From: Balneola sp.
GTDB lineage: Bacteria; Bacteroidota; Rhodothermia; Balneolales; Balneolaceae
Assembly (NCBI GenBank): GCA_028284195.1
Contig: JANQSE010000006.1
Coordinates: 372,001-436,000, forward strand
Direction: 5' to 3'
DNA: 64,000 nt
Under the pieces are notes generated by a model that had not been told where the DNA came from, searched no databases, and worked only from the letters and a program-made list of their open reading frames with translations. How positions within the stretch are numbered: the stretch's first letter is position 1; each line of letters opens with the position of its first letter. Position numbers and translations under genes: made by a program. Of the stretch, positions 1-9,918 are shown piece after piece.

Positions 1-1336
1 TTGAATTTTCGGATTTCTCACGGGCTGCCTGAACCGCTTCTTTCAGGGTTTTTGCCACCACAAAGTCATCATCACCTTCCCCGTAATAATAGGCCGGGAT
101 TCGATGTCCCCACCAAAGCTGGCGGCTGATACACCAATCGCGAACATTCTCCATCCAGTGACGATAGGTGTTCTTGAATTTTTCAGGGTGAAAACGAATA
201 TTGTCATTCATCACGTTTTCTAAAGCAGGCTGGCTTAGCTCTTTCATCGCCACCCACCATTGCAAAGAAAGGCGTGGTTCAATTACGACATCGGTCCGTT
301 CCGAGAAACCAACTTTGTTTTGATAATCTTGGGTCTTAACCAGGTTTCCTGCTTTGTCGAGATCTTTTTCAATGTGCTTACGAACTTCAAAACGATCCAT
401 GCCTGTGTAAAGTTCGCCTTCTTTACTTACTGTGCCATCCACATTCATCATGTTGATGGTTTCCAGGTTATGTTGCTGCCCGATTTCGTAATCGTTCACA
501 TCGTGGGCAGGAGTTACCTTTAAGCAGCCTGTTCCGAACTCCATATCCACATAATCATCCAGGATAATTGGCACTTCACGACTTACCAATGGAACTATTG
601 CTTTCTTTCCATGCAGGTGAGTGTAACGTTTGTCGTCAGGATGGATACAAATGGCAGTATCGCCAAGAATGGTTTCCGGGCGGGTGGTAGCTATGGTAAC
701 ATATTCATCAGAGTCTGAAATCTTATATCGAACATGATACAGTTTGGAGTTTACTTCTTTATATATAACCTCTTCATCACTTAAAGCGGTTTTGGCAGCA
801 GGATCCCAGTTAATCATCCGTGCTCCGCGATAGATTTTTCCTTTGTTATATAGATCAATAAAGGTATCGATCACACTTTCAGAGTAAGCTTCATCCATTG
901 TGAATGTAGTACGATTCCAATCGCAGCTTGCACCAAGCTTTTTAAGTTGTTCAAGAATGATGCCCCCATGTTCGTGAGTCCAGTCCCAGGCATGTTCTAA
1001 AAACTCATTTCTGCTTAAATCCGATTTTTTGATTCCCTGCTCACGAAGCTTACGAACTACTTTTGCTTCGGTAGCGATGGAGGCGTGATCGGTTCCCGGA
1101 ACCCAGCATGCGTTAAAGCCCTGCATTCTGGCTTTGCGGGTTAATACATCCTGAATAGTGTTGTTCAACATATGTCCCATATGCAATACTCCGGTTACAT
1201 TTGGTGGAGGTATTACAATAGTGAATGGCTCTCTGTCATCCGGTTCTGAGTGGAAGTAATTATTTTCCATCCAGTAGCTGTACCATTTGTCTTCAACTTT
1301 GGATGGATCGTATTGTGCTGGAATTTCTTTTTTCAA
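1..1336 (-). CDS. valS: Valine--tRNA ligase, N-terminal part (runs off the window)
   Basis: Class I aminoacyl-tRNA synthetase that charges tRNA-Val and edits mischarged threonine. Only the first 445 codons are present; the gene continues beyond base 1. The translation begins [19 protein letters not shown] and carries [13 protein letters not shown], so the HIGH-type ATP-binding motif reads HMGH at residues 52-55. It is followed by [13 protein letters not shown] and by the start of the editing domain ([25 protein letters not shown]). No ATG is available: an in-frame TAG lies two codons upstream, so TTG at 1336 is the only reasonable start. A -7 type element (TATATTTG, minus strand, 1414-1421) lies about 80 bases upstream. 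Family assignment is certain from the motifs. Confidence 0.97.
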   Translation of the reverse strand, partial: MKKEIPAQYDPSKVEDKWYSYWMENNYFHSEPDDREPFTIVIPPPNVTGVLHMGHMLNNTIQDVLTRKARMQGFNACWVPGTDHASIATEAKVVRKLREQGIKKSDLSRNEFLEHAWDWTHEHGGIILEQLKKLGASCDWNRTTFTMDEAYSESVIDTFIDLYNKGKIYRGARMINWDPAAKTALSDEEVIYKEVNSKLYHVRYKISDSDEYVTIATTRPETILGDTAICIHPDDKRYTHLHGKKAIVPLVSREVPIILDDYVDMEFGTGCLKVTPAHDVNDYEIGQQHNLETINMMNVDGTVSKEGELYTGMDRFEVRKHIEKDLDKAGNLVKTQDYQNKVGFSERTDVVIEPRLSLQWWVAMKELSQPALENVMNDNIRFHPEKFKNTYRHWMENVRDWCISRQLWWGHRIPAYYYGEGDDDFVVAKTLKEAVQAAREKSENS

Positions 1337-1413
1337 TTTCTATTACATTTTGCCGCTAAACCACCAAATCACAGAACAGGATGATTTAGGTCTTGCCTGA
1401 GTTAATAAGCGGG

Positions 1414-1421
1414 CAAATATA
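1414..1421 (-). promoter_or_regulatory. Candidate -7 promoter element of valS
   Basis: On the minus strand this reads TATATTTG, a full match to the Bacteroidota -7 consensus TAnnTTTG. No TTG lies at the usual 19-21 base distance, so only half of the promoter is supported. The implied leader is about 70 bases. Confidence 0.4.
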
Positions 1422-1530
1422 CAAAATGCTTAGGATAAGTATTGGAAAGCAATTCAAGTGAGAATTAATTTGGAGTTAATTTTTTTTAAGTTTATTAGCA
1501 AACGTTTTAAATAAAATAACATGGAGAAAT

Positions 1531-1752
1531 ATGAAAAAATTAAAGATCACTAAGAATAAAGTAATTGGTTTATTCAGTTTCATAGTTTTGATTATGAGCT
1601 TGATAGTAACACCAAAAGTTGAAGCTTTCGAAATGGATATAATCACGATAACTTGTGCAAATGAGGCAAGTGTTTGTGCAGTTGTAGAGTCTGGCGATCA
1701 AACCGATATCTACTTAGGTAAACTTAAAAAAATAACCATCGATTACGATTAA
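1531..1752 (+). CDS. Small exported cysteine-containing peptide (NVEALA-like)
   Basis: A 73-residue protein of unknown function. Residues 1-13 are basic (MKKLKITKNK), residues 13-28 are hydrophobic, and a KVEAF stretch at about 29-33 sits where NVEALA-family peptides of Bacteroidota carry their NVEALA motif. The mature part is about 40 residues with two cysteines (TCANEASVC). The resemblance to NVEALA peptides rests on architecture and this short motif only. A strong terminator follows the stop, and a beta-propeller gene and a membrane thioredoxin-like gene come next in the same direction. Such peptides are often found beside 6-bladed propeller genes. I infer secretion and a role linked to the next two genes; the actual role is unknown. 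Confidence 0.7.
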   Translation: MKKLKITKNKVIGLFSFIVLIMSLIVTPKVEAFEMDIITITCANEASVCAVVESGDQTDIYLGKLKKITIDYD

Positions 1753-1765
1753 TAAATTATTAACC

Positions 1766-1794
1766 AAAAGGGGTATTAAAGAATGCCCCTTTTT
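1766..1794 (+). terminator. Intrinsic terminator inside the peptide/propeller cluster
   Basis: A 12-bp stem (AAAAGGGGTATT paired with AATGCCCCTTTT, one G-U pair) closes an AAAG loop and runs into a T tract. It lies between the peptide gene and the propeller gene, so it should end or attenuate transcription after the peptide. Confidence 0.85.
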
Positions 1795-1821
1795 ATATAG
1801 ACTCATTTTTACAAGGATTAT

Positions 1822-2799
1822 ATGAAACGTTGCTTTTTTGTTTTAGTGATATGTTTCCTGAGTTTTTCATCCATAAAAGCTCAAGAAATAGAATTGAAAA
1901 AAAGTTATGAATACGAACTGCCTGATGGATACGATTGTACATTATTGGATGCTACTAATGGCAAAGTTGCAATTACTTGTCCAGATGCTCATTCTTTTTT
2001 TTACTTAGATAACACAGAAGAAGACAGGCAGCTAAAAGAAGTAACTTATACCATTGGAAGAGGGCCGGCAGAAATATCACGAGCACCCTTTGGAATTGGT
2101 ATTATACAGGATAAAATAGTTTTGTCGGACTCAGAGCTTCGGCGGCTTTTTGTATATAACATGGGCACAAACGAAATAAGCATAATCAAACTTGGTATCA
2201 GGAATACAATACTGGGATTATATACTACTAACAAAAAGAATACGGTATTTTTAAAAACATGGGCTGGTTTAAAAGGCAAAGAAATAGGCTTTTTTTATAA
2301 CATAAACACGGCAGAAAAAAGCAAAATGTATAACACAACAGAAGAAATATCTGTTTTTGAGGCTTCAGGGGAAATCGAAATTACCGATGAAAAAATTCTT
2401 TTTGCAAGTTTACAAGGCGGATTCATCTCCCAATGGGGGATAAATGAGGAGGGAAATAAAAACCAGCTTTGGGAAATATTTGATTCTGAAATTAAGCTAG
2501 AAAGAGCCACCATGAACGGCCGTCCGGCATTAATACCCTCAGATTCGGAATATGAAATCTTGGACATAGAATTTAATCCTTTAAATGCCAATCAGTTTTT
2601 CTTATTAATCAGCCCTGTGAACGAAGGCGATGCTTTCAAGGGTAATTACATGTATGTGTTTGATCAGGCAGAAAAAAAAATAGTGCACAAAATAGAGCTT
2701 GAAAGCGAGGCAGATTTAATGGAAGTAGATTCAGGCTTTTTATATTTGCATTTCGAAGATGAAGACAAATTGGTAAAATATGAGATTGGCAAAGGATGA
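1822..2799 (+). CDS. Secreted 6-bladed beta-propeller-like protein
   Basis: A 325-residue exported protein. An N-terminal signal peptide (MKRCFFVLVICFLSFSSIKA, cleavage probably after KAQ) is followed by alternating beta-strand sequence typical of the 6-bladed propeller / TolB-like proteins common in Bacteroidota: GRGPAEIS near residue 80, repeated strand-turn units, and a C-terminal half with FNPLNANQFFLLISP. No catalytic motif was recognised. The gene overlaps the next one by 4 bases (ATGA), which implies translational coupling with the thioredoxin-like protein. In related gene groups, such propellers sit beside NVEALA peptides. Function unknown; the fold assignment is moderately sure. Confidence 0.7.
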   Translation: MKRCFFVLVICFLSFSSIKAQEIELKKSYEYELPDGYDCTLLDATNGKVAITCPDAHSFFYLDNTEEDRQLKEVTYTIGRGPAEISRAPFGIGIIQDKIVLSDSELRRLFVYNMGTNEISIIKLGIRNTILGLYTTNKKNTVFLKTWAGLKGKEIGFFYNINTAEKSKMYNTTEEISVFEASGEIEITDEKILFASLQGGFISQWGINEEGNKNQLWEIFDSEIKLERATMNGRPALIPSDSEYEILDIEFNPLNANQFFLLISPVNEGDAFKGNYMYVFDQAEKKIVHKIELESEADLMEVDSGFLYLHFEDEDKLVKYEIGKG

Positions 2800-3275
2800 A
2801 GAGTACAGACATTTATCTGGTCATTTTAGTTGTTGCTTTTTGTATTGTTGGATTTAAACTTTATAGAGCGAATAGCAGCTTTGAAGAATATATTACAGAG
2901 AGTACCAAACCCCGAAATATATACGAATGCCTGAGTAATGACTGCTTTAAAGATGAATTTAAACGCAGGATTGAAATTAGTGTCAAAAAGTTACTGGTAG
3001 TTACCCCTGTAAGGGGCTGTTATCAGTGTAAAGAAAGTTTTGAAAAGGAAATGGTAGATAGGCTTAAGCATTTTCAAAATATCGAGTATGTTGAACTTGA
3101 CGATGCACAGCTAAAAAATGTTATGGCAGAACATCATATTCAGCTTGAACATGTTACATTAATAGCGATGGATAGATATAAAACATACTACGTGTATGAG
3201 TACCATCCTCAATTCCCTCAAAAACAAGCTAAAACAGAAGCTTTTTTGACCTTTTTGGATGAGTTTAATAAATAG
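2796..3275 (+). CDS. Membrane-anchored thioredoxin-like protein
   Basis: A 159-residue protein with one N-terminal membrane helix (about residues 5-23, YLVILVVAFCIVGFKLY) and a periplasmic domain. The motif VVTPVRGCYQCKES carries a CxxC pair (CYQC) after a beta strand, as in thioredoxin folds, and further strands follow (IEYVELDD, VTLIAMD). The usual WCGPC is absent. The gene starts inside the propeller stop codon (ATGA overlap), so the two proteins are probably made together. The two cysteines of the upstream peptide are a possible substrate; that is inference. Confidence 0.65.
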   Translation: MKSTDIYLVILVVAFCIVGFKLYRANSSFEEYITESTKPRNIYECLSNDCFKDEFKRRIEISVKKLLVVTPVRGCYQCKESFEKEMVDRLKHFQNIEYVELDDAQLKNVMAEHHIQLEHVTLIAMDRYKTYYVYEYHPQFPQKQAKTEAFLTFLDEFNK

Positions 3276-3307
3276 TAAGCATTCAATCTTAGGCTAAGGC
3301 TGTGTGG

Positions 3308-4630
3308 TTACTTAACTCTTTTTAGAAGTACGCCAAAGTGGCCGTCGCACCCATGCTTGTGAGGATAGGTTTGATAGGCTTTGCCATCTTCAGCTAGAAT
3401 TTCTTCGGGCACAAAATCTTCAAGCGGTTCCAGTTCAAAATTGTCGTCCATCTTGCCGAGAAGCTTGTGTACCTGTTCCATATTCTCTTCAGGTTCCAAA
3501 GAACAAGTGCTGTACACTAAACGACCACCCAGTTTCACCATGTTAGCTGCTTCTTCGAGTAGTTGTTCTTGTAGTTCTACGGCTTTCTTTAAGCCTTCTT
3601 TGTCTCGTCTCCAGCGGAGGTCTGCCCGCTTACTAAGAACGCCTGTTCCGGTACAAGGAGCATCCAATAGAACGGCATCAGCCAGGGGGAGGGATAGCTC
3701 CAAAACATCTCCGCGTCGAATCTTGATGTTTTCAGCCCCAAAGTTTAATGCACTTTCTGCTAGTTTTTCCAAACGCTCTGCAGAAATATCAACGGAAAGG
3801 ATATCGCTTTTTGCTTCAGTAAGATCGGCAATCATGATCGATTTAGTACCCGGTGCCGCACAAAGGTCGTATATTTTTTCATTTGGCTGCGGATCAAGAA
3901 TAAAAGGAGCAAACCCCGCAGCAAGATCCTGAACATGGCATAACCCTTTTGCAAATAACCCTTTTTCAATGAACGGTTGTACAGAATCTATTTTGTAGAA
4001 ATTTGGAAGCCACTCGCTCGCTTCAAAATCGATGCCCATTTTATCCATCCGGAGCTCAAAATTCTTAGGTGTGGTTCTGATAGTATTTACACGAACAAAG
4101 TAATTGGGCCGGCTGTTATTGGCCTGGTATAACTGAAAGGCTTCCCGCTCTCCAAATCGTTTATTCCATCTTTTTACCAACCATTCGGGATGAGAGAAAG
4201 TAGTTGCAACCAATTTAGTTCTGTCTTCGAAGGCAGGTTTAGGTAAAGCTCCTTCTTCGCGTTGCATATTCCGGAGTATAGCGTTTACCAGATCGCCGGT
4301 TTTTGATCCAAGCATGTATTTGGCAATCTCAACTGCCTCGTTGATAGCCGCATAATCTGGAGTGCTGTCCATAAACAGCATATCGTAAATAGCCAGGCGA
4401 AGAATATTCTTTAATTCCGGTTTCATCTCAGCGATTCCAACAGAAGAGAAGTGGCCGATGAGAAAATCCAGATAGCTTCTTTTGCGGAGTATGTTTTGAA
4501 CATATTCTCTTACCTGAGCTTTTTCGCGGGTATCAAGCTCGTTTGCGAAGGAATAGTCGAGGACCTTCTCTTGATCAAATTCGATTAAGATTTCAACACT
4601 GACGGATCGTTCTGATAATTCGGGTTCCAA
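3308..4630 (-). CDS. rsmB: 16S rRNA (cytosine-C5)-methyltransferase RsmB
   Basis: SAM-dependent enzyme that methylates C967 of 16S rRNA. An N-terminal NusB-like RNA-binding domain (about residues 1-140, with TPDYAAINEAVEIAKY) precedes a Rossmann methyltransferase domain carrying DLCAAPGTKS (SAM binding), LDAPCTGTG (the cysteine of motif IV) and YSTCSLEPEEN (catalytic cysteine of motif VI). Length of 440 residues is normal. The start is TTG at 4630; in-frame CTG and ATT codons a few positions upstream are alternatives, and an in-frame TGA follows. The gene lies downstream of two minus-strand terminators, so it is probably transcribed on its own. Confidence 0.95.
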   Translation of the reverse strand: MEPELSERSVSVEILIEFDQEKVLDYSFANELDTREKAQVREYVQNILRKRSYLDFLIGHFSSVGIAEMKPELKNILRLAIYDMLFMDSTPDYAAINEAVEIAKYMLGSKTGDLVNAILRNMQREEGALPKPAFEDRTKLVATTFSHPEWLVKRWNKRFGEREAFQLYQANNSRPNYFVRVNTIRTTPKNFELRMDKMGIDFEASEWLPNFYKIDSVQPFIEKGLFAKGLCHVQDLAAGFAPFILDPQPNEKIYDLCAAPGTKSIMIADLTEAKSDILSVDISAERLEKLAESALNFGAENIKIRRGDVLELSLPLADAVLLDAPCTGTGVLSKRADLRWRRDKEGLKKAVELQEQLLEEAANMVKLGGRLVYSTCSLEPEENMEQVHKLLGKMDDNFELEPLEDFVPEEILAEDGKAYQTYPHKHGCDGHFGVLLKRVK

Positions 4631-4668
4631 GGCGCTCAGGGTTTTAAAAATTCATGTTAGGTGCTTAT

Positions 4669-4692
4669 AAAAAAAGGTGATCAAGCCACCTT
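4669..4692 (-). terminator. Second of two tandem minus-strand terminators
   Basis: On the minus strand, AAGGTG pairs with CACCTT around a 7-base loop and is followed by a run of seven T. It lies about 20 bases beyond a stronger hairpin at 4711-4740. Confidence 0.6.
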
Positions 4693-4710
4693 AATTGCAT
4701 AAATGCATCA

Positions 4711-4740
4711 AATAAAACAAGCTGGTTTTCCGCCAGCTTG
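4711..4740 (-). terminator. Terminator downstream of the DUF4139 gene
   Basis: A perfect 8-bp inverted repeat (CAAGCTGG / CCAGCTTG) with a 7-base loop is followed on the minus strand by TTTTATTT. It is placed 74 bases after the stop of the DUF4139 gene. Confidence 0.75.
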
Positions 4741-4813
4741 AATTGCATACAAAGATAAAATATTAAGAGGGGAGTTGCTAATGAGAACTTGCAGAAATCG
4801 CTCAAAATTTAAC

Positions 4814-6712
4814 TCAATAACTAACCCGCTTCCCCTTTGGATATTCAATCTGGAAATTAAGCCTGAGTTTTTTGGTTTCGTTTGGAGCCAGGTTTACTTT
4901 CCATTCAATGATTCCTGTTTCCTTGTTCAGTATTCCACCTGATAATTCTTTTGGGGATACTTTAATACTTTCGTCTCTGGAAACCGGAATTTGATCTTCT
5001 ATCGTAATTTGAATGGACTCTTGCTTGGTATTGCGAATGCTTATTTCAAAAGAAAGGCTTTCTCTTGTTTTACTGCCAAAGAACCGGCGTTCCTCAAAAT
5101 CTTTGAGCTTTTTTCGTTCTACTATAATGCGTTCATCTTTACCGAGCGAGATTTCGAGAGTATCAGAAAGGGAAGAAGGGTCTAGGTAAAGGCTTCCCAC
5201 AAAACTGTTCTCGAAATAGACATTAGCCTCTCCTTCAATCAGGTTTAAGTCATCCCAGTCTATCAATTTACCAAGTAAGTACGCATTGGTTGAAAGTTTT
5301 GGAACTGTTGAATAATTATAGTTGGTGCCGGGTTGTTCTTTCTTAATGGCTAACGTGTATTCTTTACCATCGGATGGTACAGAATAAGGCCGCTCAATTT
5401 TATAACTGAAGGTGGTTTGGTTGGAGAATTCTTCGTTGATAAGAGTATTTGATTGCACGAAGTCTTCCTGACTTTCAAAGGCAACCTCGGCTGCTTCGCC
5501 ATGAAGTTTTGAAGATGAATATCCTGTAACAACCACTTCATCTAACCCCATCAGGTCAGGGGCGAGAAAAGCAGTAATGAGTAATCCCGAATTACTGATC
5601 GTTAAGTAGCCGGAATACGTTTGGTAACCGATAACACTGACGTTAAATAAATGAGTACCATTGGGAACATTGCTTATTAAAAAATTTCCGCCCTCATCTA
5701 CGTTTGTGCTTTTTCTTAAGTTCGGAAAGCTTACCGTAGTACCGATTAGTGTTTCATTGCTTGCCCCATCCACAACACGTCCTTCTACCACTCCTTTTTT
5801 GTTTGTTTTGTTCATGTCAATTCTGGAGTTGTTGCCCGAATTACGTTTTAATTTGTTTTTGAAGAAATCTACATAAGAAGGATAAAGCTCAGGTTTTTGG
5901 ATATTTTGTGATGGGTCTCCCGAATTAATGGTAAAATTTACATTATCCCAGTCATATCCTGTATTCTGATAAATCTTAGCTTTAAAATCGATACTTAACG
6001 GAGTAGAAATATTCTCCGAACGAATATCATACGAGGCATTCCACCCCGCATTGTAAACCAAATACTGAAGGGAAAACTCCATATTGGAGGCGGTTTGTAC
6101 TTCCACTTGAGCAATAACTTCTTTATAGCGGTTTCTGGTAGCTGCTCCTGATTCTCTGATTTGGTTATTGAGCAGTTGTATTTGCTTATTTAATTCCCTG
6201 ATGTTAGCATTCAACGTAATTTTTTGCTCTTCATAAGCCAAGAGCCTTTTGCTTTGCAAGTCCAGTAAAGCATCCAGTTCAGCAGCAGAAAGTTTATGAT
6301 TATTTGCGATATTATTGGATGAGTTAAGAAGTGAGATGTTACTGTCAATCACTTTGATCCTTGCTCTGGTAGAGGTGACCCTTTTCTGTAAGCTATCTCT
6401 GCGATTGATGAGGCTTTGTACCAGGCTGTTATTGGATTTTGTCTCAGTAAAGTTAGTTCTGTTGGAAATGGACAACAGGGTAAAAGAGCCTTTCCCTTTT
6501 AACTGAATACTTTGTTGAACCATAGCTTCACTAAGCTCCGTGAATATGATGGTATTCTTGCCGGGTTTCAGATCAACCTTAGCAATTCGTTCTACCTGAG
6601 CCTGATTTCTGAAAACAGTTATGTTTTCGATGGTACTGTTTACTATAGAAGTATCAGATTGAGTAGGAGAGAAGGGAGCTATCCAAAGAGCAAGAAATAA
6701 AATTAAAGACAT
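4814..6712 (-). CDS. DUF4139/DUF4140 exported protein with an embedded SusC-like beta-sandwich
   Basis: A 632-residue exported protein of the DUF4139 family (sometimes annotated mucoidy inhibitor MuiA). It has an N-terminal hydrophobic segment (MSLILFLALWIAPFSP), a DUF4140 domain (VFRNQAQVERIAKVDLKPG), a long coiled coil at about 95-190, and a C-terminal DUF4139 barrel (VYNAGWNASYDIR; NLAPNETKKLRLNFQIEYPKG). A carboxypeptidase-regulatory-like domain is inserted at about 305-400 (VVEGRVVDGASNETLIGTTV) and ends in LDEVVVTGY, the signature that usually precedes the plug of SusC-type TonB receptors. No receptor barrel follows. The gene is monocistronic, with tandem terminators. The molecular role of DUF4139 proteins is unknown. 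Confidence 0.85.
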   Translation of the reverse strand: MSLILFLALWIAPFSPTQSDTSIVNSTIENITVFRNQAQVERIAKVDLKPGKNTIIFTELSEAMVQQSIQLKGKGSFTLLSISNRTNFTETKSNNSLVQSLINRRDSLQKRVTSTRARIKVIDSNISLLNSSNNIANNHKLSAAELDALLDLQSKRLLAYEEQKITLNANIRELNKQIQLLNNQIRESGAATRNRYKEVIAQVEVQTASNMEFSLQYLVYNAGWNASYDIRSENISTPLSIDFKAKIYQNTGYDWDNVNFTINSGDPSQNIQKPELYPSYVDFFKNKLKRNSGNNSRIDMNKTNKKGVVEGRVVDGASNETLIGTTVSFPNLRKSTNVDEGGNFLISNVPNGTHLFNVSVIGYQTYSGYLTISNSGLLITAFLAPDLMGLDEVVVTGYSSSKLHGEAAEVAFESQEDFVQSNTLINEEFSNQTTFSYKIERPYSVPSDGKEYTLAIKKEQPGTNYNYSTVPKLSTNAYLLGKLIDWDDLNLIEGEANVYFENSFVGSLYLDPSSLSDTLEISLGKDERIIVERKKLKDFEERRFFGSKTRESLSFEISIRNTKQESIQITIEDQIPVSRDESIKVSPKELSGGILNKETGIIEWKVNLAPNETKKLRLNFQIEYPKGKRVSY

Positions 6713-6861
6713 AGCAATATTTTCGTTGATGATTCTAGCATCAACATAAAAGAAAACTTAGTTATTGTCTTATAGATTTTTAGTTGGCTGCTACAGCCTG
6801 GTTGTGATGAATAGATAAAATGGTTCAGAATGATGGGAAAGTTACTCCGAGGTATCGAGGA

Positions 6862-6947
6862 GCCTGCACGACTTAGAACCAAGCAGGAAAGGGTTGTGTA
6901 GATCCATCTTCCGATCCCAAAGGCTTTCGGGACGGGATCTGGATGAC
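6862..6947 (-). repeat. Dispersed intergenic repeat, module 1, copy A
   Basis: Read on the minus strand it begins GTCATCCAG and continues to GATGGATCTACACAA and GTGCAGGC. The centre carries TCCCGAAAGCCTTTGGGA, also present in copy D. It belongs with copies at 25485, 46535, 55711 and 63199. Confidence 0.7.
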
Positions 6948-7018
6948 TCAGGAAAATTATCCAGAAGAATTTAAGAACTCGTATTTAGATTGCGGGATAA
7001 AAATACATCGAAAAATCA

Positions 7019-7049
7019 TTGCCTCTCTTAGCTTATCTCCCTATCTTTT
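7019..7049 (+). promoter_or_regulatory. Candidate promoter of atpD-atpC
   Basis: TTG at 7019-7021, a 20-base spacer, then TATCTTTT at 7042-7049, which matches the Bacteroidota -7 consensus TAnnTTTG in 7 of 8 positions. The implied leader is about 70 bases. Confidence 0.45.
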
Positions 7050-7119
7050 TCAGCCTTTGCAGGAGTGCATACTTTCGAATACTCACACTATCAAAAATTT
7101 TAATAAAATCGCGTTCTAG

Positions 7120-8616
<1,497 letters not shown>

Positions 8617-8627
8617 TTATCTGATTG

Positions 8628-8891
8628 ATGAGCACATTCACAGCACAAATATTAACTCCTGAAGGAACTCTTTACGAAGGGGAAGTAACCGGAGTAAAGA
8701 TGCCCGGATCTCAGGGCAGTTTTGAAGTAAAAGCAAATCACGCACCTATTGTTTCTACATTGGATGAGGGAGAAGTGCTGGTTCGCAAAGCAGATGGCGA
8801 TACAAATTATACCATTTCCGGTGGGTTTGTTGAAGTAGCCAAGAACAAACTTACGTTGTTGGCAGAATCTGTTATAGAGCAAGAAGTGTAA
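8628..8891 (+). CDS. atpC: F1F0 ATP synthase subunit epsilon (short form)
   Basis: Central-stalk subunit that couples the rotor to F1. At 87 residues it consists only of the N-terminal beta-sandwich (TAQILTPEGTLYEGEVTGVKMPGSQGSFEVKANHAPIVSTLDEG). The C-terminal two-helix domain that inhibits ATP hydrolysis in E. coli (about 135 residues) is missing. Such short epsilons are usual in Bacteroidota. I chose ATG at 8628; a TTG directly before it at 8625 is possible. It forms a two-gene operon with atpD and is followed by a strong terminator. Confidence 0.95.
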   Translation: MSTFTAQILTPEGTLYEGEVTGVKMPGSQGSFEVKANHAPIVSTLDEGEVLVRKADGDTNYTISGGFVEVAKNKLTLLAESVIEQEV

Positions 8892-8917
8892 GAACTTATC
8901 CTGTTCTTCATGAAATT

Positions 8918-8953
8918 AAAGCCAGCTTTCGAAAGGGAGTTGGCTTTTTTTAT
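8918..8953 (+). terminator. Terminator of the atpD-atpC operon
   Basis: A 13-bp stem (AAAGCCAGCTTTC with GGGAGTTGGCTTT, three G-U pairs) closed by a GAAA tetraloop and followed by a T run. The tail overlaps the stop codon of the convergent minus-strand gene. Confidence 0.9.
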
Positions 8954-9843
8954 AAATTAAGCTTTGTTTTAACCCATTGCCATAATGAACTGAAGCCATT
9001 GCTGTAACCGGTATTCTTTCTTAAGCTTATTAGCGGAACATCTACGTTGCGTTTATTCTTTTCCAAGTCAGAATAATAGCTGTCCTGAAATAATTTAAGA
9101 TTATCCCAATTCGATAAGCTTTTATAATCTTTTGATGGATAATAGTGCCTGTCAACTTCTAATTGTCCAATTTTTTTGAATTCTGTTTCGGCTTTTTCGA
9201 AATGGTGAGCACTATACCAACTTATTCTTTCTTTTGGAGTGAATTCTTTACTTACTTGTTGTTCAAGTTCAAACAAAATGTGCGCATGCTCGAAATCTTG
9301 TTCATGCGGTTTACTGGTTTTTTTGATATCGGTTATTGCAATCAAATTCAGTCCAAATTCAGTTTCTTTTTCCGATTCAAGTACAAAAGCACCACAGTAA
9401 TCTCCGTCAGGTAATTTGTAAATTATACAATCTCCTTTTTCGAAAATGGCATCTCTCAATTTTTTAGCTTTTCGTTTGCGGGCTGTTTTCTTTTCATTTG
9501 ATATCTTCCTGAGAAAATTCTCTAATACTTTTCTTCGTTTTGTTAAATCGGATTGAGAAGCACCAAGATATTTCCACAATTCGATGTCTTTTTCAGATTC
9601 GATAATTTCCCTAATCCGGTTGAATATTTCCGGGTCAAGTGCTTTACATTCCCATTGAGATTTAGCTATGGTAATCCAAAAATTATTTTGGTCTTCATGA
9701 GAGCTAATAAGTTCTTTATTTTCCTTAATTAACTTTTGGGTAATTGCAGGGACTTCCATTCCCTCGTTATATAGTTCAAAGAATTCATAGTTAATGTCTT
9801 CGTAAACATCGTTTGAAGAAATTCCTGTTCCCCAAGCTCCCAT
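8950..9843 (-). CDS. DUF4259-like protein of unknown function
   Basis: A 297-residue soluble protein. It opens with MGAWGTGISSNDVYEDI, which resembles the M-G-[TA]-W-G-x-G start of DUF4259-type proteins that often occur near contact-toxin immunity genes. The middle is strongly basic (KKTARKRKAKKLRDAIFEKGD, about 128-150), and the C-terminal third is rich in aromatic residues. No signal peptide, membrane segment or catalytic motif was seen. It sits alone, convergent with atpC, in a patch of non-housekeeping genes. No toxin gene is visible nearby, so an immunity role is speculation. Confidence 0.65.
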   Translation of the reverse strand: MGAWGTGISSNDVYEDINYEFFELYNEGMEVPAITQKLIKENKELISSHEDQNNFWITIAKSQWECKALDPEIFNRIREIIESEKDIELWKYLGASQSDLTKRRKVLENFLRKISNEKKTARKRKAKKLRDAIFEKGDCIIYKLPDGDYCGAFVLESEKETEFGLNLIAITDIKKTSKPHEQDFEHAHILFELEQQVSKEFTPKERISWYSAHHFEKAETEFKKIGQLEVDRHYYPSKDYKSLSNWDNLKLFQDSYYSDLEKNKRNVDVPLISLRKNTGYSNGFSSLWQWVKTKLNL

Positions 9844-9918
9844 AGTGTTTCTAAATGTTGGTTAGAGCGGTTATAAATTGCTTTTTAATGCAGTTTATGC
9901 AGCATTATGTGTTGATTT

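Noticed and set aside
7068-7080. TACTTTCG as -7 element of atpD
   Set aside because: One mismatch and no TTG at the right distance; the pair at 7019-7049 fits better.
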